A stretch of 64,000 bases of DNA from Alphaproteobacteria bacterium (lineage in GTDB: Bacteria; Myxococcota_A; UBA796; CAJQPC01), in the NCBI GenBank assembly GCA_020632795.1, contig JACKEV010000016.1:1-64000 (forward strand). The letters are read 5' to 3'. The translations under genes were made by a program, and so were the position numbers. Below the pieces are notes generated by a model. It was given only the letters and a program-made list of their open reading frames with translations, was not told the origin of the DNA and made no database searches. Shown piece after piece: positions 9,125-19,146 of this stretch (its first letter is position 1; every line of letters starts with the position of its first letter).

Positions 9125-10045
9125 TCACAGCTTCAGCGAGCCGCTCTCCCAGGCCGAGTAGATCAGGATGCCCACGGTGGTGAGCCCGTAGAGGATGCCG
9201 GCGAGCAGGATGGGCCGATCCTGGAAGACGGTGACGCTGGGGTCGCCGCCCTCGCCCTTCTGCTGGACGAGATAGATGTATCGGAAGATGAAATAGAGCG
9301 GGAAGGGCAGGGTGGCCAGCAGCAGCGGGGTGGGGGAGGCCAGCACCGTGTACAGCGCGTAGCAGATGATGGTGCCGGACGTGGTGATGGCCTGGAACTC
9401 GTCCAGCAGGGCGGGGCTGTACTCCGAGAGGTTCTTCCGGTGGTTCTGGGCGTCGTCCTCCAGCAGCACCAGCTCGCCGCGGCGCTTGTTGAAGCCCAGG
9501 AACAAGGCCAGGAACCCCGAGCACATCAGCAGCCAGGGGGAGATCCATACCTCGATGGCCACCGCCCCGGCGACCACCCGCCACAGGAAGCCCAGCGCCA
9601 GGAACATGATGTCCAGGATCACCAGGTGCTTGAAGTAGAAGCTGTAGGACAGGGTGGTGCCGAAGTAGAGCGCGGCCACCAGGGCGAAGGTGGGCGAGAG
9701 CGCGAAGGCCAGGCCGAAGCCGGCCAGCCCGGTCAGCGCCATCACCCCCCAGGCCGCCGACACCGGCAGGGCGCCCGAGGCGATGGGCCGGTTGCGCTTG
9801 CGGGGGTGCAGCGCGTCGGCCTCCCGGTCCCGGATGTCGTTGTAGAGGTAGCCGGTGCTGGAGATCAGGCAGAAGGCCGCGACGCCGTGGAGGGCCCGCA
9901 GGGTCTGCATGGGATCGAGGAACTCAAACGAGAACACCAGCGCGGCGAGCACGAAAGCGTTCTTCGTCCACTGCTTGGGGCGCAGCGCCTTGACGGCGGC
10001 GAGCGGCAGCGGGACCTTCCTGGTTTGCGCGTCCGTGGTGCTCAA
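9125..10045 (-). CDS. UbiA-family decaprenyl-phosphate phosphoribosyltransferase-like protein
   Basis: 306 residues, polytopic membrane protein with about 8-9 hydrophobic helices. It has the two Asp-rich motifs of UbiA enzymes in the form seen in DPPR synthases: KALRPKQWTKN at the N-terminus, YLYNDIRDREADALHP (first Asp motif) followed by KRNRPIASG, and a second charged loop around GFNKRRGELVLL. DPPR synthase transfers 5-phosphoribosyl from PRPP to polyprenyl phosphate; outside mycobacteria its homologues sit in lipid-linked sugar pathways. The frame starts at TTG 10045, 7 bases beyond the stop of the upstream kinase gene; the ribosome site is weak, so the start is less sure than the family. 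Confidence 0.82.
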   Translation of the reverse strand: MSTTDAQTRKVPLPLAAVKALRPKQWTKNAFVLAALVFSFEFLDPMQTLRALHGVAAFCLISSTGYLYNDIRDREADALHPRKRNRPIASGALPVSAAWGVMALTGLAGFGLAFALSPTFALVAALYFGTTLSYSFYFKHLVILDIMFLALGFLWRVVAGAVAIEVWISPWLLMCSGFLALFLGFNKRRGELVLLEDDAQNHRKNLSEYSPALLDEFQAITTSGTIICYALYTVLASPTPLLLATLPFPLYFIFRYIYLVQQKGEGGDPSVTVFQDRPILLAGILYGLTTVGILIYSAWESGSLKL

Positions 10046-10052
10046 CGGGGGT

Positions 10053-12119
<2,067 letters not shown>

Positions 12120-12222
12120 GGAGGTCTGCTCCGTCTGGGGGGTGGCCTTCCTGGCCCCGTTGGTGTCGTGGGGGGGGGCAGCATAGCCCGTTTCGGGGGC
12201 GCACGGCCATCATAAGGCCCGA

Positions 12223-12558
12223 TCAATCCTCGTCTGCAGCGCAGACCCGATCGCAGGCCGAGGGGTAGTCCGAGCCCTCGAAGGCCTCGCAGCTCATCTG
12301 GCGCATCTCACGGATGCAGTCGCGGGCGGCGCTGGGGTCGAAGGCGCAGATGGGCGCCTCGGCGTCCTCGTCGAGGATCAGCGCCCCGCGGTAGTCCACG
12401 CACTCGTCGACGTCCCCGTAGGGGAGGACCTCCTTCACCGCGGCGTCGCTGCAGCTCAGCATGTGCTCGCAGAACACCTCGTCGTAGTCCTCGTCGTACT
12501 CAGGCTCCGTGTAGCAGGCCGTCAGCCCCATCAGGAGCAGCAAGGGTGCCCATCTCAT
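12223..12558 (-). CDS. small acidic Cys-rich lipoprotein
   Basis: 111 residues. ATG 12558 has a strong GGAGGAG ribosome site 5 bases upstream and gives a lipoprotein signal (LLLLMGLTAC, lipobox Cys15). The mature part is acidic and has eight further cysteines in spaced pairs (FCEHMLSC, DECVDY, ICAF, DCIREMRQMSC, ACDRVC), suggesting a disulfide-bonded domain in periplasm or outer membrane. No family recognised. It is divergent from the Tad pilin gene across 172 bases. The frame stays open far upstream, but only this start is protein-like. Confidence 0.75.
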   Translation of the reverse strand: MRWAPLLLLMGLTACYTEPEYDEDYDEVFCEHMLSCSDAAVKEVLPYGDVDECVDYRGALILDEDAEAPICAFDPSAARDCIREMRQMSCEAFEGSDYPSACDRVCAADED

Positions 12559-12692
12559 GTCTCCTCCATGCGCAGCGCCGCAGGGAGGCCGCGCACAGCA
12601 CCATTGTAGCCTCGAACCGTCGAAGCACGATGAAGCGGGTGATGTCGCGTCGCCGCACCGCCCGGACACTTTCCGGATCCCTCCAGGGCTGC

Positions 12693-12698
12693 TAAGCT
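12693..12698 (+). promoter_or_regulatory. -10-like box TAAGCT before the pilin gene
   Basis: TAAGCT lies 32 bases before the pilin ATG, with TTTCCG 17 bases further upstream as a weak -35 candidate. GGAGG at 12721-12725 is the ribosome site. Nothing else is recognised in the 172-base divergent spacer. Confidence 0.3.
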
Positions 12699-12730
12699 CC
12701 ATCTCCTTGGAAGAAGCCCCGGAGGTCTCC

Positions 12731-12889
12731 ATGCGCCGTCGCCGTCGTCGCGGCCAGTCCGTGGTCGAGTACCTGCTGGGGGTCTCCGTCATCGCGGTGG
12801 CCCTGGCGGTGGGCTTCTTCATGATCACCGAGTCGACCCGGGGCACGTTCCACAACGCCCGGGTGGTGGTCCAGCAGCCCTTCCCATGA
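12731..12889 (+). CDS. Flp-type (Tad) prepilin
   Basis: 52 residues. MRRRRRRG, then QSVVEYLLG and a hydrophobic helix: a short basic leader ending in Gly, Glu at mature position +5 followed by Tyr, and a single N-terminal helix. This is the Flp/TadE class of prepilins cut by TadV-type peptidases. GGAGG lies 5 bases before the ATG. The C-terminus is short (ARVVVQQPFP). It lies directly before a prepilin peptidase gene. The remaining Tad secretion genes are not in this window. Confidence 0.8.
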   Translation: MRRRRRRGQSVVEYLLGVSVIAVALAVGFFMITESTRGTFHNARVVVQQPFP

Positions 12890-12898
12890 GGAGCCCGC

Positions 12899-13399
12899 AT
12901 GCCCGCGCCCGCCGACGTGGCGGTGGCCGCCCTGATCGGCGCGGCCCTGGTCACCGACCTGCGCGCCCGGCGGGTGCCCAACCTGCTGACCTTCGGGGGC
13001 ATGGCCCTGGGGGTATCGGCGAACGCCCTCGCCGGGGACTGGCGGGTGGGGCTGATCGGCGCGGCGGTGGCCTTCGTGGTGATGTTCCCGGGCTGGCGCC
13101 TGGGGGGCGCGGTGCGCGCCGGGGACGCCAAGCTCCTGATGGCGGTCGGTGCGTTCTACGGTGGCGGGGAGGCCCTGCGGGCGGGCCTGCTGACCTACAT
13201 CCTGGCCCTGCCCTACGGCCTGGCCATCCTGGCGGCGCGGGGGCGGCTGCGGGGGGTGGTGGGCGCCTGGCGGGCGGGGGTCGCCCGCGCGATGGGGCGG
13301 GACGTGCCCGAGCCCGAGCTGACCGTGGTGGCCTTCGTGCCGGTGGTGGCCGCGGCGGTCTGGGTCACCCGGGCCACGGACGTCCTGCGCCTCTGGTGA
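12899..13399 (+). CDS. A24-family prepilin peptidase (TadV/CpaA-like)
   Basis: 166 residues with about five hydrophobic helices. The two Asp of the A24 aspartyl protease site are visible: TDLRARRVPN near residue 20 and the GxGDxK-like GAVRAGDAKLL near residue 75. It lacks the N-methylation domain of PilD, as expected for TadV/CpaA. It should cleave the leaders of the two pilins on either side. The stop overlaps the GTG of the next pilin (GTGA), so translation is coupled. Confidence 0.85.
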   Translation: MPAPADVAVAALIGAALVTDLRARRVPNLLTFGGMALGVSANALAGDWRVGLIGAAVAFVVMFPGWRLGGAVRAGDAKLLMAVGAFYGGGEALRAGLLTYILALPYGLAILAARGRLRGVVGAWRAGVARAMGRDVPEPELTVVAFVPVVAAAVWVTRATDVLRLW

Positions 13400-13578
13400 A
13401 TCGACGGGGCCAGTCCACCGTCGAATACATGCTGTACGTGTCGGTGATGATCATCGGGCTCCTGGTGACGGCCTGGGTGTTCGTGGGGCCGTTCTCGCAG
13501 GGGGCGCGGGACATGATGCAGGACGCGGGGGACGTCATGGACGCGGGGACGGGCACGGGCCAGAACGACAAGCGGTGA
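13396..13578 (+). CDS. second Flp/TadE-type prepilin-like protein
   Basis: 60 residues starting at GTG 13396, which overlaps the stop of the peptidase gene by four bases. VNRRG, then QSTVEYMLY and a hydrophobic helix: the same Gly / Glu+5-Tyr cleavage pattern as the first pilin. The tail is hydrophilic with Met/Asp (ARDMMQDAGDVMDAG). It may be a second major pilin or a minor pseudopilin. It is too short for many gene callers. Confidence 0.75.
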   Translation: MNRRGQSTVEYMLYVSVMIIGLLVTAWVFVGPFSQGARDMMQDAGDVMDAGTGTGQNDKR

Positions 13579-13585
13579 GCGGGCC

Positions 13586-14077
13586 GTGAGCCAGGATCCC
13601 GAGCTGCTGCGCCGCCTGTTGCGCGCGAAGGATCGGATGGACGCCGCCTCCCACGAGCGCTGGCCCGTGCGCCGGCTGGCCCGGGTGAGCGGCGTCTCGG
13701 AGGCCCACTTCGCGCGCACCTTCAAGGAGGCCTTCGGTGTGCCCCCGCACCGCTACCTGCTCACCCGGCGCATCGAGCGGGCCACCGCGCTGCTGCGGGA
13801 CACCGACCTGCCCGTCACCGAGATCGCGTTCGCGACGGGCTGGCGGAGCCTGGGCACCTTCGGGCGCACCTTCCGGGCCGTCACCGGAGAGAACCCCAGC
13901 GCGCTGCGGGCCCGCGCCCAGGCCGAGCCCTTTGACCTGGGGAGCGTGCCCGCCTGTGTGCTGCGCGCCGCCCACCGCCCCGACCTCACGATCGCAGTTT
14001 CGGAGAAGCAGCGCCGGGAGGCGGGCGGTAAGAAGGTGTCCGAACCCGAGGTGCCGGAAGAAAAGGAGGCTCCATGA
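13586..14077 (+). CDS. AraC-family transcriptional regulator (short)
   Basis: 163 residues. The whole N-terminal two thirds is the AraC/XylS double helix-turn-helix: first HTH about 27-48 (PVRRLARVSGVSEAHFARTF), second about 77-100 (VTEIAFATGWRSLGTFGRTF). There is no separate ligand domain, only a charged tail. The stop overlaps the ATG of the VOC gene, so it is probably the cassette's own regulator. GTG start at 13586 with a modest ribosome site. Confidence 0.85.
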   Translation: MSQDPELLRRLLRAKDRMDAASHERWPVRRLARVSGVSEAHFARTFKEAFGVPPHRYLLTRRIERATALLRDTDLPVTEIAFATGWRSLGTFGRTFRAVTGENPSALRARAQAEPFDLGSVPACVLRAAHRPDLTIAVSEKQRREAGGKKVSEPEVPEEKEAP

Positions 14078-14481
14078 GTCAAGGTGTCCAGGTGGTCGGT
14101 CTGTACGTGCGGGATCAGGACGAGGCGCTCACGTTCTACGTCGACAAGGTCGGGTTCCGCGTCCACACCGACGTGCGCAACGGCGACTTCCGCTGGCTCA
14201 CGGTGCAGCACCCCGACCAGCCCTCGTTCCAGCTCGGGCTGTTCAAGCCGGGGCCGCCGACCCAGGACGAGGCGACCGCGCAGACGCTCCAGGAGGTCGT
14301 GGCCAAGGGCGCGATGCCCCCGCTCGTCCTGACCGTCGACGACTGCCGCGCCGCCTACGACCGGATGAACGCGGAGGGGGTGGAGTTCACCCAGCCGCCC
14401 GTGGACCGGTTCGGCACCGTGGACGCCGGCTTCCGCGATCCGTCGGGCAACGGGTGGAAGATGATCGAGGCGCGCCGCTGA
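14074..14481 (+). CDS. VOC-family (glyoxalase/bleomycin-resistance-like) protein
   Basis: 135 residues with the betaalphabetabetabeta pattern: VVGLYVRDQDEALTFYVDKVGF at the start, DFRWLTVQHPDQP, and near the end GVEFTQPPVDRFGTVDAGFRDPSGNGWKM reduced here to its key DPSGN motif and a Glu close to the C-terminus. VOC proteins bind metal and act as dioxygenases, isomerases or drug-binding proteins; the substrate cannot be told. It overlaps the AraC gene (ATGA) and is followed two bases later by the UvrA-like gene. Confidence 0.85.
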   Translation: MSQGVQVVGLYVRDQDEALTFYVDKVGFRVHTDVRNGDFRWLTVQHPDQPSFQLGLFKPGPPTQDEATAQTLQEVVAKGAMPPLVLTVDDCRAAYDRMNAEGVEFTQPPVDRFGTVDAGFRDPSGNGWKMIEARR

Positions 14482-14483
14482 AC

Positions 14484-16850
14484 ATGACCGCTCCCAGCCC
14501 CCACCCTGCAGACCGCCACGACCTCATCCGCGTCCAGGGCGCCCGCGTCAACAACCTGAAGGACGTGAGCGTCGAGCTCCCGAAGCGCCGCCTCACCGTC
14601 TTCACGGGCGTGTCCGGCTCGGGCAAGTCCTCGCTCGTCTTCGGCACCATCGCCGCCGAGTCGCAGCGCCTCATCAACGAGACCTACAGCGCCTTCGTCC
14701 AGGGCTTCATGCCCTCCCTCTCGCGCCCCGAGGTCGACGTGCTCGACGGCCTCACCACCGCCATCCTCGTCGATCAGGAGCGCCTCGGCGCCAACGTCCG
14801 CTCGACCGTCGGCACCGTGACCGACGTCAACGCCATGCTCCGCGTCCTCTGGAGCCGCCTCGGCGAGCCCCGCATCGGCTCCTCGCAGGCCTTCTCCTTC
14901 AACGTCCCCACCGCGCGCGGCGGCGGCTCCATCGTCATCGAGAAGGGCGACGGCAAGAAGGTCGAGAAGCGCACCTTCGAGATCCTCGGCGGCATGTGCC
15001 CGCGCTGCGAGGGCACGGGCACCGTCACCGACCTCGCCCTCTCCGAGCTCTTCGACGACTCGAAGTCCCTCGACGAGGGCGCCCTCACCATCCCCGGCTA
15101 TGGCACCGACGGCTGGAACGTCCGCCTCTACAAGGAGTCGGGCTTCCTCGACCCGAAGAAGCCCATCAAGGACTACACGAAGAAGGAGCTCGCCGACTTC
15201 CTCCACAAGGACGCCTGCAAGGTGAAGATCGGCGGCGTGAACCTCACCTACGAGGGGCTCATCCCGCGACTCCAGAAGTCGATGCTCCAGAAGGACGTGG
15301 AGGCCATGCAGCCCCACATCCGCGCCTTCGTCGAGCGCGCCGTCACGTTCCAGACCTGCCCCGCGTGCGACGGCACGCGCCTCTCCGAGAGCGCCCGCTC
15401 CTCGAAGATCGCCGGCATCAACATCGCCGACGCCTGCGCCATGCAGGTGAGCGACCTCGCCGCCTGGGTCCGCGCGCTCGACGCCCCCACCGTGGCCCCC
15501 CTCCTCGCCTCGCTCCGCCACGCCCTCGACTCGTTCGTCGAGATCGGCCTCGGCTACCTCTCCCTCGACCGCGCCTCCGGCACCCTCTCCGGCGGCGAGG
15601 CGCAGCGCACCAAGATGGTCCGCCACCTCGGCTCCTCGCTCACCGACGTCACCTACGTCTTCGACGAGCCCACCATCGGGCTCCACCCCCACGACATCCG
15701 GCGCATGAACGACCTCCTCCTGCGCCTCCGCGACAAGGGCAACACCGTCCTCGTCGTCGAGCACAAGCCGGAGGTCATCGCCATCGCCGACCACGTCGTC
15801 GACCTCGGCCCGCGCGCCGGCACCGCGGGCGGCGAGGTCGTCTTCGAGGGCTCGGTCGCCGGGCTCCGCGCGAGCGACACGCTCACCGGCCGCCACCTGA
15901 GCGACCGCGCCACCCTGAAGGCCAAGGTCCGGAAGCCCACGGGCTCGCTGCCCATCCGCGGCGCGACCGCCCACAACCTGCAGGGCGTCGACGTCGACGT
16001 CCCGCTCGGCGTCCTCGTCGTCGTCACGGGCGTCGCCGGCTCCGGCAAGAGCTCGCTCATCCACGGCTCGGTGTCCCCGCGCGAGGGCGTCGTCACCGTC
16101 GACCAGACCGGGATCCGCGGCTCGCGCCGCAGCAACCCCGCCACCTACACCGGCCTCCTCGACCCCATCCGCAAGGCCTTCGCGAAGGCGAACGGCGTCA
16201 AACCCGCCCTCTTCAGCCCGAACTCCGAGGGGGCCTGCCCGACCTGCAACGGCGCCGGCGTCGTCTACATCGACCTCGGCATGATGGCCGGGATCTCGAC
16301 CCTCTGCGAGGAGTGCGAGGGGCGCCGCTTCCAGGCGGCCGTCCTCGACTACCACTTCGGCGGGCTCGACATCGCCGCCGTCCTCGACCTCCCGGTCGAC
16401 GACGCCCTCCGCTTCTTCGGCGGCGGCCCCGGCAAGCTCCCCGCCGCGAAGGCCATCCTGAAGCGCCTCTCCGACGTCGGGCTCGGCTACCTGCGCCTCG
16501 GCCAGCCGCTCACGACGCTCTCGGGCGGCGAGCGGCAGCGCCTGAAGCTCGCGACCGAGATGGCGCAGGACGGCGGCATCTACGTCCTCGACGAGCCGAC
16601 CGTCGGCCTCCACCTCGCCGATCTCGCGCAGCTCCTCCGCCTCCTCGACCAGCTCGTCGACAGCGGCAAGTCCGTCGTCGTCATCGAGCACCACCTCGCC
16701 GTGATGGCCCACGCCGACTGGATCATCGACCTCGGGCCGGGCGCCGGCCACGACGGCGGGCGCGTCGTCTTCGAGGGGCTCCCCGCCGACCTCGTCGCCG
16801 CGCGGTCGACGCTGACCGGCCAGCACCTGGCGGCCTACGTCGGGGGCTGA
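14484..16850 (+). CDS. short UvrA-like ABC ATPase (UvrA2/drug-resistance type)
   Basis: 788 residues, shorter than canonical UvrA (about 940). Two ABC ATPase halves: GVSGSGKSSL (about residue 45), LSGGEAQR and VFDEPTIGLHPHD; second half GVAGSGKSSL, LSGGERQR and VLDEPTVGLHLAD. Zinc-type pairs CPRC/CPAC and CPTC/CEEC are visible. The short form without the full UvrB-binding region is the class found in resistance and antibiotic clusters, so self-protection rather than general repair is likely (inference). Leucine codons are striking: about 13 CTC to 1 CTG in the first 110 codons, the reverse of neighbouring genes. This indicates recent transfer or different ancestry. Confidence 0.88.
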   Translation: MTAPSPHPADRHDLIRVQGARVNNLKDVSVELPKRRLTVFTGVSGSGKSSLVFGTIAAESQRLINETYSAFVQGFMPSLSRPEVDVLDGLTTAILVDQERLGANVRSTVGTVTDVNAMLRVLWSRLGEPRIGSSQAFSFNVPTARGGGSIVIEKGDGKKVEKRTFEILGGMCPRCEGTGTVTDLALSELFDDSKSLDEGALTIPGYGTDGWNVRLYKESGFLDPKKPIKDYTKKELADFLHKDACKVKIGGVNLTYEGLIPRLQKSMLQKDVEAMQPHIRAFVERAVTFQTCPACDGTRLSESARSSKIAGINIADACAMQVSDLAAWVRALDAPTVAPLLASLRHALDSFVEIGLGYLSLDRASGTLSGGEAQRTKMVRHLGSSLTDVTYVFDEPTIGLHPHDIRRMNDLLLRLRDKGNTVLVVEHKPEVIAIADHVVDLGPRAGTAGGEVVFEGSVAGLRASDTLTGRHLSDRATLKAKVRKPTGSLPIRGATAHNLQGVDVDVPLGVLVVVTGVAGSGKSSLIHGSVSPREGVVTVDQTGIRGSRRSNPATYTGLLDPIRKAFAKANGVKPALFSPNSEGACPTCNGAGVVYIDLGMMAGISTLCEECEGRRFQAAVLDYHFGGLDIAAVLDLPVDDALRFFGGGPGKLPAAKAILKRLSDVGLGYLRLGQPLTTLSGGERQRLKLATEMAQDGGIYVLDEPTVGLHLADLAQLLRLLDQLVDSGKSVVVIEHHLAVMAHADWIIDLGPGAGHDGGRVVFEGLPADLVAARSTLTGQHLAAYVGG

Positions 16851-16869
16851 TGGCGCATCTCGGATCGGG

Positions 16870-16875
16870 TACCAT
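16870..16875 (+). promoter_or_regulatory. -10-like box TACCAT abutting a GTG start
   Basis: TACCAT ends 6 bases before GTG 16882 in the short gap after the UvrA-like gene. If used, the transcript would be nearly leaderless. Confidence 0.3.
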
Positions 16876-16881
16876 CGGGGC

Positions 16882-17667
16882 GTGCAGTGTCCCCGGTGTC
16901 AGGTCCCTTTGCAGGAGGTCAAGGGTCGCGGCGGCGTCGCGGTGGACCACTGCGGCCGCTGCGGGGGCACCTGGTACGACGCCGGGGAGTACCAGCGCAT
17001 CTTCCACGTGCTCGGCCCCCTGCAGATTCAGGCCGAGGGGGAGGATCCGCGCCGCAGCGTGCCCTGCCCCACCTGCGACGGCAGGCTGATCGAGGTCACC
17101 TGGCCCGCAGAGAGTCGGCTGCGGGTGGACACCTGTCCGGTCTGCCGGGGCCTGTGGCTGGACGCGGGCGAGGCCGTCGGCCTCAAGGAGCACCTGGCGA
17201 GGATCGGGCGGCTGGAGGCGGTGGACTTCTCCCACACCCGCGCCGCGGGCGAGCACATCGTCGTCATCCCCGGCCTGGGCGAGGTCTACGACGCCACCGG
17301 TCTGAACTGGCGGTGGGTGCTCATCGGCGCGGTCGTGCTGCTGGTCCTGCAGGGCGTCGCGGTGGGCTTCCTGCAGGGGGTGCGGCTGTTCGACATCCTG
17401 CGGGACGCCCGGGACGTCTCCTCCGACGCCCGGCTGGCGGTGACCGCGCAGCTCCTGGCCATGCCGCTCGGCGGCTTCCTCGTGGGGCGCAGCTCGCCGG
17501 GGTACACCCTGCTGGAGCCCGCCCTGGCCTCGGTCCCGGCGGTCATCGTCTTCGCCGCGCTGACCCCGGTGCGCTTCTCCACCCCCGAGGTGCTGGCCAT
17601 GATGGCGCTCGGCGTGCTCCTCACCCTGGGGGGCGCGAAGGCGGGCGAGGGCCTTCAGAGGGCGTAG
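16882..17667 (+). CDS. membrane protein with two N-terminal TFIIB-type zinc ribbons
   Basis: 261 residues from GTG 16882. Two zinc-ribbon modules: CPRC...CGRCGGTWYDAGE (about 3-35) and CPTC...CPVCRGLWLDAGE (about 58-95), the zf-TFIIB pattern. Then a linker and four hydrophobic helices (about 150-172, 190-210, 215-235, 240-258). Function unknown; the same domain type recurs at 25060-25377 and, loosely, at 18586. The gene uses CTG-rich leucine codons, unlike the UvrA-like gene 31 bases upstream. Confidence 0.75.
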   Translation: MQCPRCQVPLQEVKGRGGVAVDHCGRCGGTWYDAGEYQRIFHVLGPLQIQAEGEDPRRSVPCPTCDGRLIEVTWPAESRLRVDTCPVCRGLWLDAGEAVGLKEHLARIGRLEAVDFSHTRAAGEHIVVIPGLGEVYDATGLNWRWVLIGAVVLLVLQGVAVGFLQGVRLFDILRDARDVSSDARLAVTAQLLAMPLGGFLVGRSSPGYTLLEPALASVPAVIVFAALTPVRFSTPEVLAMMALGVLLTLGGAKAGEGLQRA

Positions 17668-17672
17668 ATCGG

Positions 17673-17829
17673 GACGCGCTGGGAGACCTCCGCATCGGGC
17701 GGGCGCCCGTCGGCCTCACTGACGAGGCCGCCTCCACCCCCTCCCTGGAGGCGTGACGCCAGGAGGCAGCAGGCCGTCAGGAGCGGGTGCAGGTGAGAGG
17801 AGCAGTCTCGCGGAGGTCTCCAGCGCGTC
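17673..17829. repeat. 157-bp inverted-repeat element with internal hairpins
   Basis: The arms 17673-17693 and 17810-17829 are complementary over 20 bases with a single extra G in the left arm. Within it are three more hairpins: CGGCCTC/GAGGCCG, CGCCTCC/GGAGGCG and GGCG/CGCC. It occupies most of the 231-base gap between a stop (17667) and the next start. It could be a REP/MITE-like insertion or a structured leader or terminator. No coding content recognised. Confidence 0.6.
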
Positions 17830-17870
17830 ATCCACCCACTCAGACACCACCGCGCGGCGATCGGATCAAC

Positions 17871-17876
17871 TATCCT
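17871..17876 (+). promoter_or_regulatory. -10-like box TATCCT
   Basis: TATCCT lies 22 bases before ATG 17899, preceded by a locally AT-rich GGATCAAC. AAAGGAGAGG at 17881-17890 is the ribosome site. No strong -35 seen. Confidence 0.4.
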
Positions 17877-17898
17877 TGTGAAAGGAGAGGGACCGGAG

Positions 17899-18573
17899 AT
17901 GACAGAGCCCGCCCTGTTCGTGCTGCTGCGGAGCCCCGGGCCTCGGCGGGTGGACGTCATCCGGGCGCTGCGCCACCACCTGGGCCTGGGCCTGAAGGAG
18001 GCCACGGCGCTGGCGGACCACGGGCCGGTGCGCCTGGGGGAGGCCCTGGGCCCGGACGCCCGCGAGGCCCTGCGGGACGCCCTGCTCGCCCTGGGCGCGG
18101 TGCTGGACGGCCCCCAGGGCGACCGCCCCGAGGGCGTCGAGGCCAGCGTCCACCTGGAGTCGGTGGGCCCCCGCCGCGAGCCGGTGCTGGCGGCCCTGCG
18201 CCGCGCGCTGCGCTGCACCGCCGAGGAGGCCCGCGCCCTCGCCGCCCGCGCCCCCCTGGCCCTCCGGGTCCCCGGCGACGAGGCCGCCGCTGAGCTGCTC
18301 GCTGCCCTGAAGGTCGCCGGGGCCAGCGCCTGGCTGGGCGGCGCCACCCTGGAGGAGCCCGACGAGGTCACCGTGTGGCTGCTGCGGGCCGGCCCCAACC
18401 GCGCCCGGGTGCTGCGGGAGCTGCGCCTGGCCAGCGACGTCGTCGGCATCTCCCAGCTCGCGGCCCTGATCAAGCGCGCTCCGGCCGCCCTGCCGGACCG
18501 GTTCACCCGCCCGGCGGCCGAGGATCTCGTCGCCCGCCTGCGCCGCCTGGGGGCCCTCGCCGAGATCCGGTGA
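17899..18573 (+). CDS. protein of three L7/L12 C-terminal-like repeats
   Basis: 224 residues. ATG 17899 is preferred over GTG 17878 because AAAGGAGAGG sits 8 bases before it. Three copies of an approximately 55-residue alpha/beta unit are visible (about 10-60, 78-130, 145-198). The first reads RRVDVIRALRHHLGLGLKEA, very like the ribosomal L7/L12 C-terminal domain, where 'GLGLKEA' precedes the helix that contacts elongation factors. Later copies are more diverged (RREPVLAALRRAL, RARVLRELR). It is not a ribosomal protein: there is no N-terminal dimerisation domain. Role unknown; it heads a run with a zinc-ribbon membrane protein and a site-2 protease. Confidence 0.7.
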   Translation: MTEPALFVLLRSPGPRRVDVIRALRHHLGLGLKEATALADHGPVRLGEALGPDAREALRDALLALGAVLDGPQGDRPEGVEASVHLESVGPRREPVLAALRRALRCTAEEARALAARAPLALRVPGDEAAAELLAALKVAGASAWLGGATLEEPDEVTVWLLRAGPNRARVLRELRLASDVVGISQLAALIKRAPAALPDRFTRPAAEDLVARLRRLGALAEIR

Positions 18574-18585
18574 TAGAGGGGACAG

Positions 18586-19146
18586 ATGGACGCCGACACC
18601 TGCATCGAGTGCGACACCCCCTTCCAGCCCGGCGAGGCCCGCCACAACGTGGACGCCGGGGTGCTGTGCGACCCGTGCTACCGCAACCTCCGGGCCCAGC
18701 TCGAGGCCATCGTCGCCCACCAGTCCAAAGGCCTCAACCTCCCGATGTCCACGCTGGGCGGCCTGCTGGGCGGCGCGGCGGGGGTGCTGGTGTGGTGGGG
18801 CTTCACGGTGGCCACCGAGGTCGCCTTCGGCCTGGTCGCTGTCGTCATCGGCTACGCCGTGGGCCACGGGGTGCTGCGCCTGGGGGGTCACAAACGTGCG
18901 CAGTCCTTGCAGATCCTTTCGGTTGTCATCGCCGTGGTCAGCTACGCGGTCGCCACCTACCTGGTGAACCGCAGCTTCATCAACAAGGTGCTCATCGAGA
19001 GGGGCTCCGACACCCTGCCGCTCATCGTGCCCCCCGAGCTGATGTCCGAGATCCTGATGACGGGGGCCTCAGCGATGGATCTGGTCTTCCTGGGCATCGT
19101 GATCTTCGAGGCCTGGCGCATCCCGGCCCCGCTGAGGTTGAAGTGA
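18586..19146 (+). CDS. membrane protein with N-terminal zinc ribbon
   Basis: 186 residues. Residues 6-35 carry CIEC...CDPC, a single zinc-ribbon-like module, followed by four hydrophobic segments (about 60-80, 82-100, 107-125, 160-178). No family recognised. The stop overlaps the GTG of the site-2 protease gene (GTGA), strongly suggesting that the two products work together. Confidence 0.65.
   Translation: MDADTCIECDTPFQPGEARHNVDAGVLCDPCYRNLRAQLEAIVAHQSKGLNLPMSTLGGLLGGAAGVLVWWGFTVATEVAFGLVAVVIGYAVGHGVLRLGGHKRAQSLQILSVVIAVVSYAVATYLVNRSFINKVLIERGSDTLPLIVPPELMSEILMTGASAMDLVFLGIVIFEAWRIPAPLRLK

Noticed and set aside
14355..16826. Long minus-strand frame opposite the UvrA-like gene
   Set aside because: Low-complexity Ala/Gly/Glu/Asp product; the sense frame carries two complete ABC ATPases.
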